From contig CP136065.1 in assembly GCA_032622095.1 (NCBI GenBank), positions 216,174,151 through 216,238,150 of the forward strand: 64,000 bases of DNA. Direction: 5' to 3'. The stretch comes from Siphonodentalium dalli. Its lineage: Eukaryota > Mollusca > Scaphopoda > Gadilida > Siphonodentaliidae. Shown piece after piece: positions 13,986-24,593 of the stretch (positions are counted from its first letter, which is position 1; every line of letters starts with the position of its first letter). Below the pieces are notes generated by a model that was not told where the DNA came from, searched no databases, and saw nothing but the letters and a program-made list of their open reading frames with translations. Made by a program: the position numbers and the translations under genes.

Positions 13986-14665
13986 GATTTATTGTTGAAA
14001 ACAACATAACTTTATCATTAACTTCTGGTGTAGGTATCTTTTGCATTGAAATGAAACAAAATGTTCATGAAACTTTATCAATCTACTAATTTCACATAAA
14101 TCGATCAGTATTTACATGCACAAACAATTTATTGGTTTATACCTCTGATGGCAGAGAGCAATATTTAACGGCTTTTAGGAAAGCAGTGGCGAATTATTTG
14201 ATTGAGATGATACAGTAATGCTCTAAGTAATCGACTCCTTAAACACAGTAGAATTATGGGTAACTTTTCAGGATTTGCTCTCGGGGAGAGCTTTCCGATG
14301 AATGGCAACAAGCCATATTTCTGACTAAATCCTGAAAAGTTACCCATAATTCTGCTGTGTTTAAGGAGTCGATTACTTAGGGCATTACTGTAGGTATGAT
14401 AATTACCTACTGTTCTCAGTGTTATTCGTGAGTTTAAATTAACATTCATGTGAGCCATATCACATATCAACCTACCAATTTATTGTTGAAAACAACATAC
14501 CTTTGTCAGTAACTGGCAGCGCAGGAGTGGTTTTCTCGGAAATGAAAGAAAATGTTCATGATACTTTTATCAACTTACGATTATTTAACGGCTTTTTGGA
14601 AGACAAATTATTTGATTGAGATGATACTGTTCTCAGTGGTATTCATGAGTTTAAAATAACCTGTG
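13986..14665. repeat. Tandem duplication of host sequence, one copy carrying a MITE
   Basis: Sequence beginning TTTATTGTTGAAAACAACAT is present at about 13,988 and again at about 14,478, followed in both by ATGAAA-AAATGTTCATGA, ATTTAACGGCTTTT and TTTGATTGAGATGATA. Copy 1 contains the MITE at 14,213-14,390; copy 2 lacks it and reads through the TA target, so it is an approximate empty site. Copy 2 also lacks about 15 bp next to the junction. Confidence 0.75.
14211..14392. mobile_element. Palindromic Tc1/mariner-type MITE, copy T1
   Basis: A 178-bp element (14,213-14,390) that starts CAGTAATGC and ends GCATTACTG and is flanked by TA on both sides, as in the Tc1/mariner superfamily. The arms are inverted repeats of about 65 bp (AATCGACTCCTTAAACACAG, then TATGGGTAACTTTTCAGGAT) and the centre is GAGAGCTTTCCGATGAATGGCAACAAGCC, giving a nearly complete hairpin. 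Related copies lie at 25,003 (split), 55,449 (partial) and 59,390. Confidence 0.9.
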
Positions 14666-15158
14666 CGTACCATAACACTTCCACCACAATTTGTTTTTTA
14701 AAATAATTTTTATTCGAATCAAAAACATGAACATGGATTTACTACAAACTGTGGCAATAAGGCAATATATTATTAAATTAACAAATAATATTTTTAGTTT
14801 TATTATTGGTTGGAATGTGTTGCACATGCAATCTCAGAGTAAAGAATAAGCTACGTCTCACCGAGACTCGGTTGACATTGATTTGTCAGCAGAGTCTCTG
14901 TCACACCCAGCTTATTCAGCCCCTCTAAGATCGCAGGCTCCACATACCCATATGCGTGCTAACAGTTAATACTACTGAGTATTATATGATACTTTAGAAA
15001 GTTTAAAGGGATAAATTTCAAGAGTATATATCTAATTCGGTAATTTCATTTTTAAAAGTTGGATGCTTTTTATGTGTAATTTAGATGTGAAGTGACTGCA
15101 TTTTATTGGCTAATTGACATACATGTAGAAGATATATTGCAACTTCAGGGTCTAACTA
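14666..15158. other. Unassigned stretch
   Basis: AT-rich sequence with no recognised element or gene; a short inverted pair AGCTACGTCTC..GAGACTCGG and AGAGTCTCTG lies near 14,850-14,900. Confidence 0.5.
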
Positions 15159-15760
15159 GAGATGGGCTTGTCCCAGATGGGACTAAGTAATACCCCCCAT
15201 ATTCAAAATGTTATTCGAATGAAGTAGCCATTACCATATATTTGGCACTGAAATTATGTCAACAGTTAACCCTAACCCTAAACCCGCTATTAAACCCTAA
15301 CTCCTAACTCTAATCCTAAATTTATTGACTGAATAATAGCTCGGACAAAATTAAGCCTGTTGCGAAAAAAATTCTAAGTCGTAAAAGGGGGATAACTCCA
15401 CCAAAAAATGTCAGACAGACGTCATAAACGCAGGTGCACAGGTTCCCATGGTACTAAATATCTGTGCCAAGTTTTTTAAAAATTGACCCAAAAATGTAGA
15501 AATTAAAGCTCGGACAAAATGATATTGTTGCAAAAAAAATTCTAAGTCGAAAAAGGGGGATAACTCCACCAAAAAAGTCTGACAGACGTCATAACCGCAG
15601 GTGCACAGGCTCCCATGGTGGTTGATGTCTGTGCCAAGTTTCACGGAAAATGATCATAAAACTCCAGACAAAATTGTGTCCACGGACGGCTCGACGGACG
15701 GACGGACGGCTCAACGAACGGACGGACGGACAAGCTGATACCAGTATTACCAGAATATCT
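15159..15760 (+). repeat. Family P dispersed repeat, copy 1 (about 167-bp monomers, GGAC tail)
   Basis: Begins GAGATGGGCTTGTCCCAGAT after AACTA, as copy 2 does at 40,470. It contains two monomers of about 167 bp, each with AAGCTCGGACAAAAT, GGGGGATAACTCCACC, GACAGACGTCATAA and GCAGGTGCACAGG, followed by GTGGTTGATGTCTGTGCCAA and a simple ACGGACGG tail. A degenerate CCCTAA stretch (15,266-15,315) sits near the start. The 3' end is cut short after GCTGATACCAGTAT. Open frames inside it are artefacts. Confidence 0.85.
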
Positions 15761-15954
15761 TAGGTGAGAGGTTGAACAATCACAGGTCATGATTTATAAT
15801 GGCATATGTAGCTAGTGCCGTCACTTAAAGTGATTATGACAGTGAGGGAGAAGCATCAATTGGGCAAGGCTCTGCTCTTGCCTTTTGTGTGGTAAATCTG
15901 TCATTTTCCTAATATTTTAATTCGTTACCTCAATGACGGCCATACATTTATTTC

Positions 15955-16470
15955 TAATTCGAAAAGGGGGATAGTTATCAAGCTTGAGTTTAGTGTGCCT
16001 GTCATTTGCAGTAGGAGGTCCACATAGGGTGAAATTAGTGACGCTATCCCGCATAGTGGATAGCATCAATAAATTCACCCTCTGGGGACCTCATTCTGCT
16101 TAGCCCTCATCTTCTCTGGAAAGTTTCTTTATTATCAAATTTCTATAGAAACTTCTTCACATAGATTCTATTTCTTTTTTTTATTTAGTTTCTCTATATC
16201 CCCAAATTAGCAGACAACACATTGCATAATCGAGGTTCCCAATGGGTGTACATCACAATATTCACCATTTGGGAACTTCAATCTGAGTCTACATGTATGT
16301 CTCCCATAGCAGATGAGGCATGCAGAATGAGGTTCCCAGAGGGTGAATTTAGTGATGCTAGCCCGCATAATTATCACCAAATTCACCCTCTGGGGACCTC
16401 AATCTGCAAATGACAGGCACACTAAACTCAGCCTTGATAAGTACATGTATCCCTCTTTCCGATTTAGAAA
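15955..16470. mobile_element. Family F modular palindromic element, copy 1
   Basis: About 500 bp bounded by inverted termini (ATAGTTATCAAGCTTGAG on the left; CAGCCTTGATAAGTACAT on the right). Inside each end is a hairpin module built on GGTCCCCAGAGGGTGAATTT and its complement with a TGATGCTAGCCCGC loop region, and in the middle a second hairpin built on GGTTCCCAATGGGTG. All modules are inverted-repeat stems, so the element folds into a chain of hairpins. No open frame of note. Outside it, a GACGSCC-type segment (GTTACC..CAATGACGGCC near 15,926; CATTACCACAATGACGCCC near 16,479) is repeated directly and may belong to the element or its target. Confidence 0.8.
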
Positions 16471-16832
16471 TATGTTCATTCATTACCACAATGACGCCCT
16501 TACATTTATGGGGTCAAGCAAACTAATTATTATTCATGACATGGGCAAACCAGAGTTCAGCTTACAGCAAAAAGTTTGTTGGTTTTTTAATTGTTATTCT
16601 AAGATTGTTCCACATGGTTGGAGCGACGACACAGAAAGCTCTGTCCCCTAACATGCGATGATTGGAATTCGGAAGTATCAGAAATATTTTACCCTCCGAT
16701 CTGCATCGATCTGGATGGTTGCCCCACATTTACAAGTTTCTTAATGGGACGGGCGGCCTTCGTTGTAGGTTATAATTTAGAAATAACATTTATCAAATTA
16801 TGATAATATCCTCAAGAATATACTAATAGTAT
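16471..16832. other. Unassigned stretch
   Basis: Short AT-rich interval between family F copy 1 and the long-armed element. No gene or repeat recognised apart from the direct segment mentioned with family F. Confidence 0.5.
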
Positions 16833-17749
16833 TAGACCGGCCCCCAGATGAGGGTAGTGTCACACGAAAGGGTAGAAATTTTGACGCTATCTCAAATTAT
16901 CCTTGCCCCATGGGGGTTCCAAAACACTGAGGTATCCAGAGCGGAGCAGGTGGAAAATATATTTTTTGGACCTTTTTGCTGTTTTTGACCTGCAAATTTC
17001 AGTATAATCAGGAAAACCAATAAAATAAGACAAATGTTAAATTAAATGTACTTGAATATCATATACTTATTCTATCTGGGTTGCTTAACATTTATAATGT
17101 GCAAAAAGTTATATTATCCAACAATTTTTGTGAAAAATTCACGAAAATGACAAAAAAATGAATAAATTGCAGTGCTTTTTAAAAAAAGTTTTCCAGAAGA
17201 TTTCCTATAAAATTTTCATTTTTTGGTATAAAGCTCTCAGTGGTGCATCAAAATTTTCAGCATTATATACCTGATTTACTAATATCAACAATAGCAGCAA
17301 TAATTTCCAACAAGCCGATATATTTCCAAAAACTTAACCCACCCCCCTAAAACTGATTTTCTATCTGAAAATACCTGTCAAGTCAGAATAGGCCGTTTTC
17401 GTTCCATTTTGTTAACCAATTCAGAGTCTTATCATATACCATGGAATTAGCATGTATCTGAGGAGGTTTATGTTATGGTAGAGTCTATTTTTGTTTAAAT
17501 TTTGATTTTTTTGGGGTAAATTAGCTAAAATTTTGATTATTTTTAAGTGAAAAATTTCTGAAAAATTCCCATGACTTTGTCAGTTTTACGGATACAGCTG
17601 TACAACATGCACCACGGATACAGCTGTACAACATGCACCACAAGATAGTGTTCTCAATGCTTTCAATTTTATGCTATACTAAACTCGAAAGGTCGTTCAT
17701 ACTAGTTGATAGAATTCATATCATAAATTGCAATAGTTCTGCCCACGGA

Positions 17750-18235
17750 TTATGCAATCTCATCTTCACTGTCACTGTCAATTTCATCAAATGTGATGGT
17801 ATCAGTCAATAGAATTTCTGTGCAACATCTTACGGGAAAGAATGGTTCAAACAACTCAGACTGCCTATCGGCCGTCCATCTATGAAGTGCTACACCGGGA
17901 GTGGTTGATTTGGCAATGGTTGCAAGTTTCCACTGTTTTGCTATCATGTTGGCTTGTTTTGAGTGTAGAATTAAAGATTCCTTACATGGTGGAAGTGCAG
18001 AAAGATCAACTAGCTTTTGCTGATTCTCGAACTTCTGCTGGAACTTTACCCACCTAGCTTAATTCACTTTTCTCGAATTTGGACCATACATATATACGGC
18101 ACATGTTAACTCCTTGATTGTATTAAGCGTGTCACTGTCCAAATCCCAATTCGTTCCTAAATAAGCCATGACTTCCATATATTTTGATCATCTTTCCAGC
18201 GAAGGAATGTGAAGGAATGGAACCCAATAAGTGCA
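17750..18235 (-). pseudogene. Fragment of multi-copy invertebrate LPPC/RANY-type protein (left arm)
   Basis: Reverse-strand twin of the fragment at 20,519-21,052. It reads MAYLGTNWDLDSDTL, then KELTCAVY, an in-frame TAA after KVN, then LPPCEESLILHSKQAN and WKLATIAK, ending in an acidic tail DEIDSDSEDEIA. The order FxxLGxxWxL, LxxxTCxxY, VNxxR, LPPCxxxLxxHxxRAN is that of a protein family present in many copies in cnidarian, echinoderm and mollusc genomes whose function I do not know (from memory). A deletion of about 45 bp removes the GKGK segment that survives in the other arm. The same stop is present in both arms, so the fragment was already dead when the arms last resembled each other. 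Confidence 0.6.
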
Positions 18236-18459
18236 TTCTCCTGTATATTTGAAATCTCGTCTTATCTCGATATCACTGACTTGAATCACCTGCCCATTAG
18301 CATAAAAATTGACTAACTATTATCAGGGGGAAATCATTTAACGTTTCCTCCATCGTGCATAAATGCCATCAAGATGGAGAACTCTCTGACATGACCTCTC
18401 TATCGATTAATATATCGTTGAGTTATTGTGGAAAGCAATAGCAACCCAAAGGTACACAT

Positions 18460-19985
18460 GTACAATCAACCCAGTAACATACAGTCACTCCATATATACA
18501 CATAAACACAATACAAATGTCAAGATAGTCACTCACTCTATACACATACACCTGACCCATGACCATATAGTCACTATCTGTATACATATTCACCACTTTC
18601 CTGATCACAATCCTTGTATACCCATTCATCTCACCATTGGCCATACGGTCACTCCCTATATACCTATTCGCTATGGACAAAATAGCCATTCAAGATAAAC
18701 ATATACACCCCATCTATGACCATAGAGTCACTCCATGTATACATTTGCATCTCACCATTGGCCATATAGCCACTTGCTTTATATACGTATCTCCCACCCA
18801 TGACCATATATATCCACACTTGTGTATACCTGTACACTCCACACATGCTAATGCAGGCATACTAGGTATACGCATACACCTGACCCATGACCATATAGCC
18901 ACCCCCTGTGTACCTATTCAACACATTCATGATCATAAAGTCAATCATTGTATACCTATTCACCTCACCATTGGTCATACATCACTCGCTGTATACATGT
19001 TCACCAAACCCACGGCAAAATAGCCATGCAAGATATACATATACCCCCAACCATGACCATAGAATGACTCCAGGTAAACATATGCACCTCACTAATGGTG
19101 ATATAGCCACTCACTTTATACACATACCTCTCCATAACCATACAGCCACTCTTGTGTATACCCGTATACCATACACATGACCATACAGCCACACCAGGTA
19201 AACTCCTACACCTGACCCATGACCATATAGTCACTCCCTGTATACCTATTCACCACATTCATGATCATACAGTCACTCCTTGTATACCTGTTCACATCAC
19301 CATTGGCCATACAGTCACTCCCTGAAAACATATTCACCTCACTATTGGCCATAGAGTCACTCACTATACATATTTGCCATGTCAATAGCCATATAGCCAC
19401 TCGATATATACATATACACGTCCACACATGACCATCCACACGCTCGTCAATGACCATTCAGCACATATCAGTTACACATATACACATTATGACTACTGTT
19501 ATTCCATGTACACCTATTTATCCATTCACCCCACCATGATCATACAGACAACACATGTATACATATACACATACCTGTGTGACAATACAGCCACACAAGG
19601 TACACCTGTACATCCCACCCATGACCATACAGTCACTCCATATATACATAAAAACACATATGACCATGTAAGTACATGTACTCTCGTTATTTACATAAAC
19701 CACAACAATGTCCATTGAGCCACATTGTGTACACCTGTACTGCAGGGTAGTCATAACCATACAACCATAGTCACTCCCTGTATACCTATTCACCTCACAC
19801 ATGACCATACACTCACTCCTTGCATACCTATACATCTCACCATGGCCACCCCATTCATGACCATATAGCTAACCATGTACAGCTATTCGCATCATTCATT
19901 ACCATACAATAACTCCCATTATATATATTCACCTCACCTATGACCACACGGTAACTCCCTGGTTTCCATGTTGACCTCCACCCTG
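18460..19985 (+). repeat. Degenerate minisatellite of about 42-48 bp units
   Basis: Thirty or more diverged copies of a unit resembling ACCATATAGTCACTCCCTGTATACC followed by TATTCACCTCACC and CATG. Spacing varies between roughly 40 and 50 bp. Open frames on both strands (for example 18,426-18,698) are repeat artefacts rich in H, I, T and Y. It lies in the centre of the long-armed element. Confidence 0.85.
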
Positions 19986-20088
19986 TATAGGCCAGAATAG
20001 CCACAGATTATGATTCATTTCAGTTCCATTTCCAAGTTCTGCCCATTTATTTTAAAAAATATAGCCAGTATCCAAAAAGAGGTTCTCA

Positions 20089-20089
<1 letters not shown>

Positions 20090-20130
<41 letters not shown>
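20090..20130 (+). repeat. Homopolymer G run (about 40 G)
   Basis: An uninterrupted run of about 40 guanines, followed by AATAAGGCAAC. It can form stacked G-quadruplexes, is a likely polymerase stop and its length in the assembly should be treated as uncertain. Confidence 0.95.
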
Positions 20131-20131
<1 letters not shown>

Positions 20132-20518
20132 ATAAGGCAACTATAAAATTAATTTGTTATGCCCCATAAGGAAATGGGACAACCAGAATAGAACATTTAG
20201 TTGTCAGTTGATTAGCTAACATGTAAAATAACGAAGTGAGTCACAATTTGCTACATTTTCGGAAACACAGAGAATATATGTGGAAAATGGTTGCCATTAT
20301 TTATATCAAGTTTGTGAGAGAAAAATCCAATACTTCTGGTAATGTCAGTGGTGACAATAGTAAAAATTAACTAAGGTGCATCAGACATGTTAGTGTTCAA
20401 TGTATAGAAGGCAGAATAGCCAATTTTATATATCAACCACTACTTCTAAGCGATTGCGGGACACGCTGGGTCAATATCTACCATTTCCACATTTTGGCAG
20501 CCAAATATACAGAAGAAT

Positions 20519-21052
20519 GCAGTTGTTGGGTTCCATTCCTTCACAGATAATAATTACCTTTCATCGTTGTTCCGAAAAGGAAAAAAACACTTCTGGAAGT
20601 TGCTGGAAAGACCATCAAGATATATGGAAGTCATGGCTTATTTAGGAACGAATTGGGATTTGGACAGTGACACGCTTAATACAATCAAGGAGTTAACATG
20701 TGCCGTATACATGTATGGTCCAAATTCGAGAAAAGTGAATTAAGCTAGGTGGGTAAAGTTCCAGCAGAAGTTCGAGAATCAGCAAAAGGTAGTTGATCTT
20801 TCTGCACTTCCACCATGTGAGGAATCTTTAATCCTACACTCAAAACAAGCCAACATGATAGCAAAACAGTGGAAACTTGCAACCATTGCCAAATCAACCA
20901 CTCCCGGTGTAGCACTGCATAGATGGACGGCCGATAGGCAGTCTGAGTTGTTTGAACCATTCTTTCCCGTAAGATGTTGCACAGAAATTCTATTGACTGA
21001 TACCATCACATTTGATGAAATTGACAGTGATAGTGAAGATGAGATTACATAA
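20519..21052 (+). pseudogene. Fragment of multi-copy invertebrate LPPC/RANY-type protein (right arm)
   Basis: One frame stays open across the segment except for a single TAA near 20,742. It reads FHSFTDNNYLSSLFRKGKKH, then LLERPSRYMEVMAYLGTNWD, LNTIKELTCAVYMYG, KVN, stop, ARWVKFQQKF, LPPCEESLILHSKQAN and a C-terminal acidic DSDSEDEIT. Related intact proteins, as I recall them, read HxFTGCD, FxGKGKxKxL, LGxxWxL, LxxFTCxxY, VNxxRxxxF, LPPCxxxLxxHxxRANYQAAIW in this order. Here GCD has become DNN and RANYQAAIW is QANMIAKQW, so both key stretches have decayed. Length about 175 codons, a C-terminal piece only. It may mark the lineage of the transposon or a gene captured by it. Confidence 0.65.
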
Positions 21053-22011
21053 TCCATGGGCAGAACTATTGCGAGTTATGATATGAATTCTATCAACTAG
21101 TATGAACGACCTTTCGAGTTTAGTATAGCATAAAATTGAAAGCTTTGAGAATACTATCTTGGGGTAGGGATAAGTTTTACTTTATTTCTTAATTCTGGTC
21201 TGGTACATGATTATAGCATTTCATGTCTGATATTGGGGAATAATTTATGCTTATTGGGGTGCATGTTGTGCAGCTGTATCCATAAAGCTGACAAAGTCAT
21301 GGGAATTTTTCAAACATTTTTCACTTAAAAATAATCAAAATTTTAGCTAATTTACCCCCAAAAAATCAAATATTTAAACAAAATAGACTCTATCATAACA
21401 TAAACCTCCTCAGATACATACTAATTCCATGATATATGATAAGACTCTGAATTGGTTAACAAAAAGGAATGAAAACGGGCTATTCAGATAGAAAATCAGT
21501 TTTAGGGGGGTGGGTTAAGTTTTTGGAAATATCTCGGCTTCTTGGATATCATTGCTTGTGATGCTGATATTAATAAATCAGGTATATAATGCTGAAAATT
21601 TTGATGCACCACTGAGAGCTTTATACCAAAATTTTATAGGAAATCTTCTGGAAAACTTTTTTGAAAAAGCACTGCAATTTATGCATTTTTTTGGCATTTT
21701 CGTGAATTTTTCACAAAATTTGTTGGAAAATATAACTTTTTGCACATTATAAATGTTAAGCAACCCAGATAAAATAAGTATCTGATATTCAAGTATATTT
21801 ATTCAACATTTGTCTTACTTCATTGGTTTTCCTGATTATACTGAAATTTGCAGGTCAAAAACACCAAAAAGGTCAAAAAAAAATATTTTCCACCTGCTCC
21901 GCCCTGGATACCTCAGTGTTTTGGAACCCCCATGGGGCAAGGATAATTGGAGATAGCGTCAAAATTTCTACCCTTTCGTGTGACACTACCCTCATCTGGG
22001 GGCCGGTCTAT

Positions 22012-22235
22012 ATAGCATAACGATGATTTGGATGCGATATTATTCACAAAACACACTTTGTGTCAGAGAAATACAGATCGAGTGTTGTTTAGTTTCTCGC
22101 AAAAATCACGGTGAATTATTTATAAGCATGAATATAAATATTGCGTTATTTCTTTATTTAGATTCACACATTCTAAGTCGTTTTGAAAATTCCTAATTTG
22201 GTGTCATTTGAATGCGATTGTTGATGAGGCCAATA
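22012..22235. other. Unassigned stretch right of the long-armed element
   Basis: AT-rich sequence without recognised features; ends in a pyrimidine tract that may precede an exon. Confidence 0.4.
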
Positions 22236-22257
22236 ATTTTATCTTCTCCTTCCACAG

Positions 22258-22342
22258 CGCAACGGAACATTTTCATTGGACGATGTTACTATTTTAACAG
22301 AAATACCCACCACAAAGGCGGCCCGCCAGTATCTTTAATATA
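22258..22342 (+). CDS. Possible terminal exon (weak)
   Basis: A good acceptor (TATCTTCTCCTTCCACAG) precedes a short open segment reading RNGTFSLDDVTILTEIPTTK and AARQYL before TAA, and AATAAA occurs at about 22,388. A second frame is also open, so the reading is uncertain. It would be transcribed opposite to the neighbouring exon candidates, which argues against at least one of them. I do not recognise the peptide. Confidence 0.22.
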
Positions 22343-22365
22343 ACTAGGTGCCATTCCTTCAAAGG

Positions 22366-22522
22366 CTCAAAATATTAGTAACTCAATAAACATAACGTTT
22401 ACTTGAAATGTTAGTACATGTAACTCAATACACATAACATTTACTCGAAATGTTATTAACTCAATAAACATAACGTTTACTCAAAATATTAGTAATTCAA
22501 TAAACATAAATAATGTTTACTG
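22366..22522 (+). repeat. Short minisatellite, four diverged copies
   Basis: Four copies of a 36-43-bp unit resembling AACTCAATAAACATAACGTT followed by TACTCGAAATGTTAGT. Each includes AATAAA or AATACA. Sits just upstream (on the reverse strand, downstream) of the Thr-rich exon candidate. Confidence 0.8.
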
Positions 22523-22581
22523 GGCAGGCTTAATATAGGCAATAGAGGTAGTGAGCGGTGTATAAATTATAACAATCTCAC

Positions 22582-22711
22582 CTGCAGCCGGGGTCGAGTG
22601 GAGCTTTAGTTGTGGTGGTGGTGGTGGTGGTTACCACAGTGGTGGTGGTTGTAGAAGTTTTTTCTTTGGGAGCTTCAGTGTTTATCTTTATTACTTTTTT
22701 AATTTCAGTTC
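22582..22711 (-). CDS. Candidate internal exon, threonine-rich linker
   Basis: On the reverse strand an acceptor TTTGTTTTTGTAG precedes 130 nt that stay open in the frame set by the neighbouring exon, and a consensus donor CAG|GTGAG follows. The translation is TEIKKVIKINTEAPKEK, then TSTTTTTVVTTTTTTTT, then KAPLDPGC. Poly-threonine stretches of this kind are mucin-like O-glycosylated linkers in secreted or membrane proteins. It begins in phase 1 (2 nt complete a codon), matching the end of the exon at 23,712-23,765. The threonine codons come partly from a (GGT)n tract, so a microsatellite origin is possible. Protein not identified. Confidence 0.5.
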
Positions 22712-22917
22712 CTACAAAAACAAATTAGTTGTGGAATGTAGTTTTCACGTTGGATATCTGTGAGTTTAAGCCAACAAATACAAGTGTTTTGGTTCTCAGG
22801 CTCCGCCCCATTGAATAAAAAGGGTCGTGTTAGGCGTTTTTATTTCGATGACTGATGTTATGACAAAAAAAACTAAAGGGTCACATATTTTTAATTCATG
22901 GGATCCATCCACTTATG

Positions 22918-23282
22918 CATCACTAAATTCACCCTCTGGGGACCTCATTCTACTTAGGCCCCATCTCCTGGGATGTATCTGTAGTCTCAAATTAACATGG
23001 TTTTTAGTTACTTTTTCCCTTCTGTTAATTCATTTTCTCCATCCCCTAATTAGCAGAAGATAAAATGCATAATCGAGACGACTAATAGGTGAACATCACT
23101 AACTTCAACTGGGGAAATTCAATCTGATCCTAGGTCTCCCATAGCAGTTGAATCAGAAGATGAGGTCAAAGCAGAACGAGGTTCCCAGAGGGTGAATTTG
23201 GTAATGCTAGCTCACTATGCGGGATAGCATCACTAAATCATCCTCTGGGAACCTCATTCTGTAAATGGCAGACACACTTTTG
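22918..23282. mobile_element. Family F modular palindromic element, copy 2
   Basis: Contains the GCATCACTAAATTCACCCTC and GGGGACCTCATTCTRCTTAGG hairpin halves, the middle TTAACATGGTTTTTAGTTAC segment, the AACTGGGGAAATTCAATCTG module and a right-hand stem GGTTCCCAGAGGGTGAATTT. The left terminus is truncated. It lies in the putative intron between the two exon candidates. Confidence 0.75.
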
Positions 23283-23711
23283 TAGTGAGACCAGACATGT
23301 TATGTTTTGAAAATGGCTATCCGGGAGATTTTTGAGGGAGGTATGCCCAAATATGCTCATGTTAAAAAAAAATTAAAAATCTTTTTATTTATCATTTTTC
23401 TGATTAAAATTACATAGTAATGGGTTTCTATTTGTGTTTATTTTATAATTATATATACATAAATAAAACAATAATGAAAAAGTGTGAAAATTATTTAGTC
23501 TAAGTTATTACTGCTGATTTAATAGTACTGTATGATGGTGAATACGAAATTACTCTTCGATATCTGCACTGCGGGAGAAATTGGTTGTCTTCGTATTTTG
23601 GATGTTTTACCTATGGCAATCTGGGAGTCTCACGGACAATCCGTGATAACAGCTCTCAATGAGACTGATTTGAACAAATAAATTAATAAATTAAAGTTGT
23701 AAGCAATGTAC

Positions 23712-23765
23712 CTTTTTTAATAACTCCTGGGTTTTCATCACGTCCTGGTGGAATTGTGTCTGTAT
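23712..23765 (-). CDS. Candidate internal exon (54 nt)
   Basis: On the reverse strand GTTGCATTTCAG precedes the segment and AAG|GTACATT follows it. The 54 nt read TDTIPPGRDENPGVIKK in a phase 1-1 arrangement, so the exon is symmetrical and joins in frame to the Thr-rich exon at 22,582-22,711. The peptide is hydrophilic and proline/glycine-containing, as expected of a linker. No family recognised. Confidence 0.42.
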
Positions 23766-24237
23766 CTGAAATGCAACAAATTGATTGTTCTATATTTATC
23801 ATCCAAACAAGTTTTACATACGTCTATCAGCATTTATTGCTCTTCTTACATTAAACCATACTAAATTCTACCTATTGGTAAATACATAAATTTGTTTTGT
23901 GTAATTTCTCTTGTGTTCTGGATCAGATACAGCTTAGAGTTTCACAGCATCCGCGTTTGCACACAAATAATTATATTTTGAATGGTATTGAATTTGCATG
24001 CAAATCTTGTGGGCTGGCTAGATAAATTATTTCATGTGGATTCTGGAGTACTGCGTTTTACTATTATCACATTATTGGTTTGGTTTTACATAAAAAAAAG
24101 TTAATACAGCAGAACAAACCAATTTAAATTCTTTAATCTTATTAAACCAAAAACAAAAGAGATATATATATCTACAGTTTTGGACTAACATGGTAAAGTT
24201 TTAGCAGGACCAATTGAAAAAAAGTTTTTGACAGTAC

Positions 24238-24339
24238 CTGTGGAATTTAGTCCATATGAATGTACATGTATTTGTTTGAAACCTTGTCTTAATATGAAGA
24301 CATGAAGACATGCTTTTTTGTTTGCTTCACACACAGTAT
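24238..24339 (-). CDS. Candidate internal exon (102 nt), weak
   Basis: Reverse-strand TTTCCACTCAG precedes and CACAG|GTACTG follows 102 nt that remain open in phase 1-1, joining in frame to the exon at 23,712-23,765. The translation includes TVCEANKKACLHVFILRQGF and HVHSYGLNST. Two cysteines are present. The pyrimidine tract is poor, and phase compatibility of one small segment can arise by chance. Confidence 0.28.
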
Positions 24340-24593
24340 CTGAGTGGAAACATTTCCTCACATGCAGCAATCAGTCTGGTAAAGGAACATGTTAATTCAA
24401 TATTTCCTTTGTTTACACTAGCCAATAATATCAGCCATTCATTAAAGCAAGAACATATTTCTGATCGGTCAACAATAATCATAGATAAATGCCAACACAT
24501 ATATTTTGTGATTGGAATTTTTTTGTGCCTGGAACAAAATAGTTTCTCAAGGAAAGGCTCATCCCCAAAAAACCTGCTCCCCAAGTATATTTA

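Larger units (their letters stand above)
16833..22010. mobile_element. 5.2-kb transposon-like element with long inverted arms
   Basis: The two ends are inverted copies of one another, starting TAGACCGGCCCCCAGATGAG and flanked by TAT on both sides (possible 3-bp target duplication). The left arm runs to about 18,260 and the right arm starts at about 20,495, so the arms are about 1.4-1.5 kb and visibly very similar, with small indels (for example about 45 bp missing from the left arm near 18,200). Each arm holds the same decayed protein fragment. The 2.2-kb centre is a degenerate minisatellite, a 40-G run and unassigned sequence. No transposase is recognised, so it may be a foldback-type derivative of an autonomous element. 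Superfamily not assigned. Confidence 0.85.

Noticed and set aside
15266-15315. Interstitial telomere (CCCTAA-like motifs)
   Set aside because: Only a few degenerate copies (TTAACCCTAACCCTAAACCC then decaying). It lies inside family P, whose other copy has a diverged version, so it is part of that repeat.
18426-19718. Several His/Ile/Tyr-rich open frames
   Set aside because: They follow the degenerate minisatellite on both strands.
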